Shown here piece by piece: positions 32,770 to 35,633 of a stretch of DNA of 35,633 nt. The stretch's first letter is position 1. Each line of letters opens with the position of its first letter. The notes beneath the pieces are model-generated. The model had not been told where the DNA came from and ran no database searches. It saw only the letters and a program-made list of their open reading frames with translations. The translations under genes were made by a program, and so were the position numbers. Origin of the DNA: an uncultured Blautia sp. (lineage in GTDB: Bacteria > Bacillota > Clostridia > Lachnospirales > Lachnospiraceae); the NCBI GenBank assembly GCA_900553515.1, contig USDN01000026.1, positions 1-35,633 on the forward strand, given 5' to 3'.

Positions 32770-34437
32770 TTATGCATACTCATTCAGCATCTGTGCAGCT
32801 TCCATCAGTGCAGGGATCAGCTGTTTCTTTCTGGATACAACGCCCTCTAGGTAAAGGGAACCGTCCTCTGCCTCCATTCCAAAAGCACTTTCGGCCATTT
32901 CCCGGCTTCCTTCGCCGTAGAAAAGCAGCTCTGTAGAACGGTTCATAATACTGGTGAGCATAAAGTAAACTCTGGTAACTCCATGACGGCCACATTCACT
33001 GACCATAAACGGCTCCAGCTTTTTCTTAATCTCCTTCAGCTCTTCTTCATCCATGGAACTGATCTGCCCCACTCCAAACATAATATCGCCTTCAGCAATA
33101 AACTTCTTATAATCCTGATAAAAGATTTCTTCAGGAGCTTTATCTTTCAGATTGCTTCCTGCCTTGAACATCTCTTTTGCAAATTCCTCAATAGAAATAT
33201 CTGCGATCAGAGCAAGAGCGCCTGCTGCCATTTTATCCTGCAGGGTACAGGTAGGCGAACGGAACATCAGAGTGTCTGAAATAATAGCCGCACAGAGAAG
33301 ACCTGCGATCTTGGGCGGAATCTCCAGCTTCTGTTCTCCGTATATCTGATACATAATCGTTCCTGTACATCCTACCGGCTGGTTCCGGAAATTAATAGGC
33401 TGCATGGTCTGCAGTGTTCCCAGCTTATGATGATCGATGATTTCCAGAATATCCGCTTTGTCAATATTATCCACTGCCTGGTCTTTTTCATTATGATCTA
33501 CCAGGACTACCTTTTTCCTGTGCATGTCAAGGAAATTACGGCGTGAAATGGTTCCCACACATTTTCCCTTTTTGTCGATCACAGGGAAGGCACGATGCCG
33601 GTGTTTGATCATCACATCCTGGATATCGTCTGTAAAATCTTCCGTATGGAAGGTAACCAGATTATCCGTCTTCATGATATAACGTACCGGAATGCTCTGA
33701 TTGATCAGCCTCGATATGGTAAAGGTATCATAGGGTGATGAGATCACTACGATATCTCTTTCATGAGCCAGCTTCAGTACTTTTTCTGTTACCTGGATAT
33801 CCATTCCCACAATAATGCAGCTTACGTTCAGTTCAATGGCCTGAAGATGATCCTCTTCCCTGTTTCCAAGGATCACCATGTCATTTTCCCCCACATATTC
33901 TTTGATCTTGCCGGGATCCGCAGTTCCTACCATGACTTTTCCTTCTGTAAAATAACCATGGCCATTTCCTTCTACGATCTTTCCGCAGATTGTTTCAGCA
34001 ATCCTCTGATACTGTGTCCTTGCCCTGGAAAGAAGATAGCTGTCTGTGGTATCCATATATGTTTTTGCAATATCGCCAATAGTGATCAGCCCTTCCAGAC
34101 TGCCGTCTTTGTCCCTGATAGGAAGAGATACGATACTGTTTTCCTGCATCAGATCCCATGCATTTTTCAAAGACATACTTTTGTCCGCCTCCGGACTCAT
34201 ACGGATATCCATATCCTTTACCTGAGTCCCGATATTGCTTAAATATCCAGGCGGCTGGATTCCAAAACGGTTCAGAACAAATTCTGTTTCCTCATTGATC
34301 TGACCGGCGCGTTTTGGTACATACCGCCTGTTCTGGAATGTTCTGTTCTTGATATCGCAGTATGCGATCGCTGAACAGATAGAATCCGTATCAGGATTCT
34401 TATGTCCGATCACAAAGATTTTATCCTGCTTCTTCAT
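32770..34437 (-). CDS. Manganese-dependent inorganic pyrophosphatase with CBS and DRTGG regulatory domains
   Basis: 555 residues, family II PPase of the long form. The DHH catalytic domain is split: FVIGHKNPDTDSICSAIAY (8-26) at the N terminus, LVDHNEKDQ (312-320), and EIIDHHKLG (332-340) with ISDTLMFRSPTCT later. The insert holds CBS 1 (about 75-130), a DRTGG-type domain (about 140-245) and CBS 2 (about 250-308). A DHHA2 domain ends the protein. Such CBS-PPases are known to be inhibited by AMP/ADP and activated by ATP or diadenosine polyphosphates. It hydrolyses pyrophosphate to phosphate in the cytoplasm. The ATG follows AGAGGAA and lies some 30 nt after the S1 gene. Confidence 0.95.
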   Translation of the reverse strand: MKKQDKIFVIGHKNPDTDSICSAIAYCDIKNRTFQNRRYVPKRAGQINEETEFVLNRFGIQPPGYLSNIGTQVKDMDIRMSPEADKSMSLKNAWDLMQENSIVSLPIRDKDGSLEGLITIGDIAKTYMDTTDSYLLSRARTQYQRIAETICGKIVEGNGHGYFTEGKVMVGTADPGKIKEYVGENDMVILGNREEDHLQAIELNVSCIIVGMDIQVTEKVLKLAHERDIVVISSPYDTFTISRLINQSIPVRYIMKTDNLVTFHTEDFTDDIQDVMIKHRHRAFPVIDKKGKCVGTISRRNFLDMHRKKVVLVDHNEKDQAVDNIDKADILEIIDHHKLGTLQTMQPINFRNQPVGCTGTIMYQIYGEQKLEIPPKIAGLLCAAIISDTLMFRSPTCTLQDKMAAGALALIADISIEEFAKEMFKAGSNLKDKAPEEIFYQDYKKFIAEGDIMFGVGQISSMDEEELKEIKKKLEPFMVSECGRHGVTRVYFMLTSIMNRSTELLFYGEGSREMAESAFGMEAEDGSLYLEGVVSRKKQLIPALMEAAQMLNEYA

Positions 34438-34468
34438 AATTTCCTCTTTCTAAAATTTAAAATAATAG

Positions 34469-35374
34469 TCAGTTCAGCTTAATCCCCGCAAAAAGAGATC
34501 CCAGAGAAGTGGTGGCTTCTTCTCCTGCGTCCGGAGCCTCATAAACCTCTTCTTCAATCTCCTTTGCCATCATATCTTCCGCTTCTTTGATGCTGAGGCT
34601 TAACTTTCCATCCTTCACTGCAGTTACCTTTACTTTTACCTTATCTCCTGCAGCCAGTACTTCAGAAGGTTTCCGGATTCTTTTTTCACAGATCTGTGAA
34701 ATGTGTACCAGACCGGAAAGTCCGTTTCCAAGATCCACAAATGCACCGTAAGGCTGAAGGCTTTCTACTACTCCCTCTGTCACAAGTCCCACCTGAACAT
34801 TGGATATTTTATTTTTTCTTTCTTCCTCTGCCTTTTCCCTTAAAAGTTCCTTTGCTGAAAGGATCAGTTTCTTACTGTCTTTATCAAAATCAATGACCTG
34901 AACCTGTACATGCTGGTTCAGATAAGCCTCTGTATCCTCCACATATCCCAGTGCAAGTTTGGAAGCAGGGATAAATCCTCTGATATCCTCCACGTAAGCG
35001 ATCACACCGGCATTGGTAATCCCTTTTACCACAACGTCCAGAACTTCTCCGGATACTTTATATTCTCTGATCTTGTCCCAGGCAAGAATATCCGAAGCTT
35101 CTACTCTGGACAGGAGGATATTTCCATTTCCATCATCTTTACGCACAACAGTGGCAGAAACCTCATCTCCCGGATGTACTGCCTCCTTCAGGCTAAAGCC
35201 AGGTTCCCTGCTGTAAGCGTCTGCCGGGATTACGCCTTCTGCATAATACCCCAGATCCAGAATCACTTCTTTTTCGTCAACACTGACTACTGTTCCGGTA
35301 AGGATATCTCCTTCTTCTATTTTTTTCATGGATGCATTCAGTTCCTGTTCATAATCTTTCATTGTTTCTGCCAT
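34469..35374 (-). CDS. S1 RNA-binding domain protein (ribosomal protein S1-like)
   Basis: About 301 residues with three S1 (OB-fold) units: residues ~20-95 (GDILTGTVVSVDEKEVILDL), ~105-175 (GEVLDVVVKGITNAGVIAYV) and ~190-260 (GLVTEGVVESLQPYGAFVDL, with LSGLVHISQI). The acidic C-terminal tail ends AGIKLN. It is shorter than the six-domain E. coli S1 and is the small Firmicute type, whose role on the ribosome is less certain. The frame opens at 35407, but AAAAGGAG serves ATG 35374 (MAETMKDYEQEL). An extended -10 promoter lies at 35424-35432. Confidence 0.9.
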   Translation of the reverse strand: MAETMKDYEQELNASMKKIEEGDILTGTVVSVDEKEVILDLGYYAEGVIPADAYSREPGFSLKEAVHPGDEVSATVVRKDDGNGNILLSRVEASDILAWDKIREYKVSGEVLDVVVKGITNAGVIAYVEDIRGFIPASKLALGYVEDTEAYLNQHVQVQVIDFDKDSKKLILSAKELLREKAEEERKNKISNVQVGLVTEGVVESLQPYGAFVDLGNGLSGLVHISQICEKRIRKPSEVLAAGDKVKVKVTAVKDGKLSLSIKEAEDMMAKEIEEEVYEAPDAGEEATTSLGSLFAGIKLN

Positions 35375-35423
35375 AATATACAACTCCTTTTTTATATGTG
35401 ATATCATGCTTGATCTGTCTGTT

Positions 35424-35447
35424 ATTGTACCAAGTCGCTAGCGCGAC
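35424..35447 (-). promoter_or_regulatory. Predicted extended -10 promoter with an adjacent palindrome before the S1-like gene
   Basis: Minus strand TGGTACAAT (35424-35432) is an extended -10 with 5 of 6 matches. Just upstream, in the spacer, GTCGC and GCGAC flank TAGC (35434-35447). A GC-rich palindrome in an AT-rich region and in this place could be an operator. No good -35 is seen. Confidence 0.4.
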
Positions 35448-35513
35448 GGCTAGTCCTAAGTACGTGATTCCATTGCTTTTTTTCAAAAAAATCAGTTTTC
35501 CTCAAAATAAAAG

Positions 35514-35586
35514 TAGCAGTTTTCTTATATATGTTTTATTGTTGAATCACCACAAGACAACCTAAAACAATACAAAAAAACTGCTA
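35514..35586. repeat. Long-loop inverted repeat near the right edge
   Basis: TAGCAGTTTT (35514-35523) and AAAACTGCTA (35577-35586) are perfect 10-bp arms, with GTTTTA/TAAAAC and GTTG/CAAC pairs nested inside. On the minus strand the element is followed by CTTTTATTTTG, so it may be a terminator of a gene beyond the edge, or the end of a small mobile element. The rest of 35408-35633 holds the S1 promoter and no gene. Confidence 0.4.
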
Positions 35587-35633
35587 TGCTTATGTTATCA
35601 TGGATTTTTAAACTCAACAAGTACATATTTTAC

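Noticed and set aside
35441..35475. Resemblance of GACGGCTAGTCCTAAGTACG to synthetic constitutive promoters of the J23100 series (plus strand)
   Set aside because: It lacks four bases of the spacer and has no -10; there is no plus-strand gene behind it and no sign of vector sequence, so I take it as chance similarity.

Overview
The window looks like chromosome of a low-GC Gram-positive gut anaerobe, most likely a Lachnospiraceae member (Bacillota, Clostridia; Blautia/Ruminococcus-like). Support: gyrA, gyrB, murA, metK and holB sequences of Clostridia type, a T-box and an S-box leader, strong AGGAGG-type ribosome binding sites, a CBS/DRTGG inorganic pyrophosphatase, and an intracellular GH29 fucosidase. 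Every gene I can support lies on the minus strand, so transcription runs from high to low coordinates. I saw no rRNA, tRNA, CRISPR array or intact insertion sequence. The placement rests on reading by eye, not on a search.

Layout in order of transcription. 35.6-30.1 kb: a three-domain S1 RNA-binding protein, a CBS-DRTGG class II pyrophosphatase, a flavin reductase-like protein, a shikimate kinase-like protein and murA. 30.0-28.6 kb: metK behind a SAM-I riboswitch with its own terminator. 28.5-26.6 kb: a histidine kinase and response regulator overlapping by ATGA. 26.4-23.2 kb: a GH29 alpha-L-fucosidase with a long structured leader, a DeoR-family regulator, a remnant of a transglutaminase-like gene, and nagB. 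23.1-17.5 kb: an oppA-B-C-D-F type peptide importer, with a hairpin after the substrate-binding gene and a terminator after oppF. 17.4-14.2 kb: cutC, overlapping an 826-residue cytoplasmic transglutaminase-like protein. 14.1-8.3 kb: an Orn/Lys/Arg decarboxylase, a guanylate kinase-like protein, holB, ricT, trmN6 and rsmI, a shortened form of the Bacillus yaaO-tmk-holB-yaaT-yabB-yabC neighbourhood. 8.3-3.7 kb: gyrB-gyrA. 3.7-0.5 kb: a tryptophan-specifier T-box leader driving a TrpXYZ-type ABC importer. 0.5-0 kb: a separate promoter and the start of an unrecognised gene cut by the window edge.

Most of the window is housekeeping. Points that stand out: (1) the substrate-binding gene of the T-box-controlled importer has an in-frame TAA 28 codons before its expected end; (2) a diverged copy of the last ~25 codons of the transglutaminase-like gene sits between deoR and nagB, about 9.8 kb from the intact gene; (3) cytoplasmic fucosidase, NagB, peptide importer, CutC and a transglutaminase-fold protein lie together, which suggests a testable but unproven route for fucosylated glycopeptides; (4) the fucosidase leader can fold into a terminator-like hairpin; (5) the peptide-binding protein has a type I signal peptide without a lipobox cysteine. 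Where the longest open frame begins upstream of a good ribosome binding site, I moved the start to the codon that the site serves and said so.
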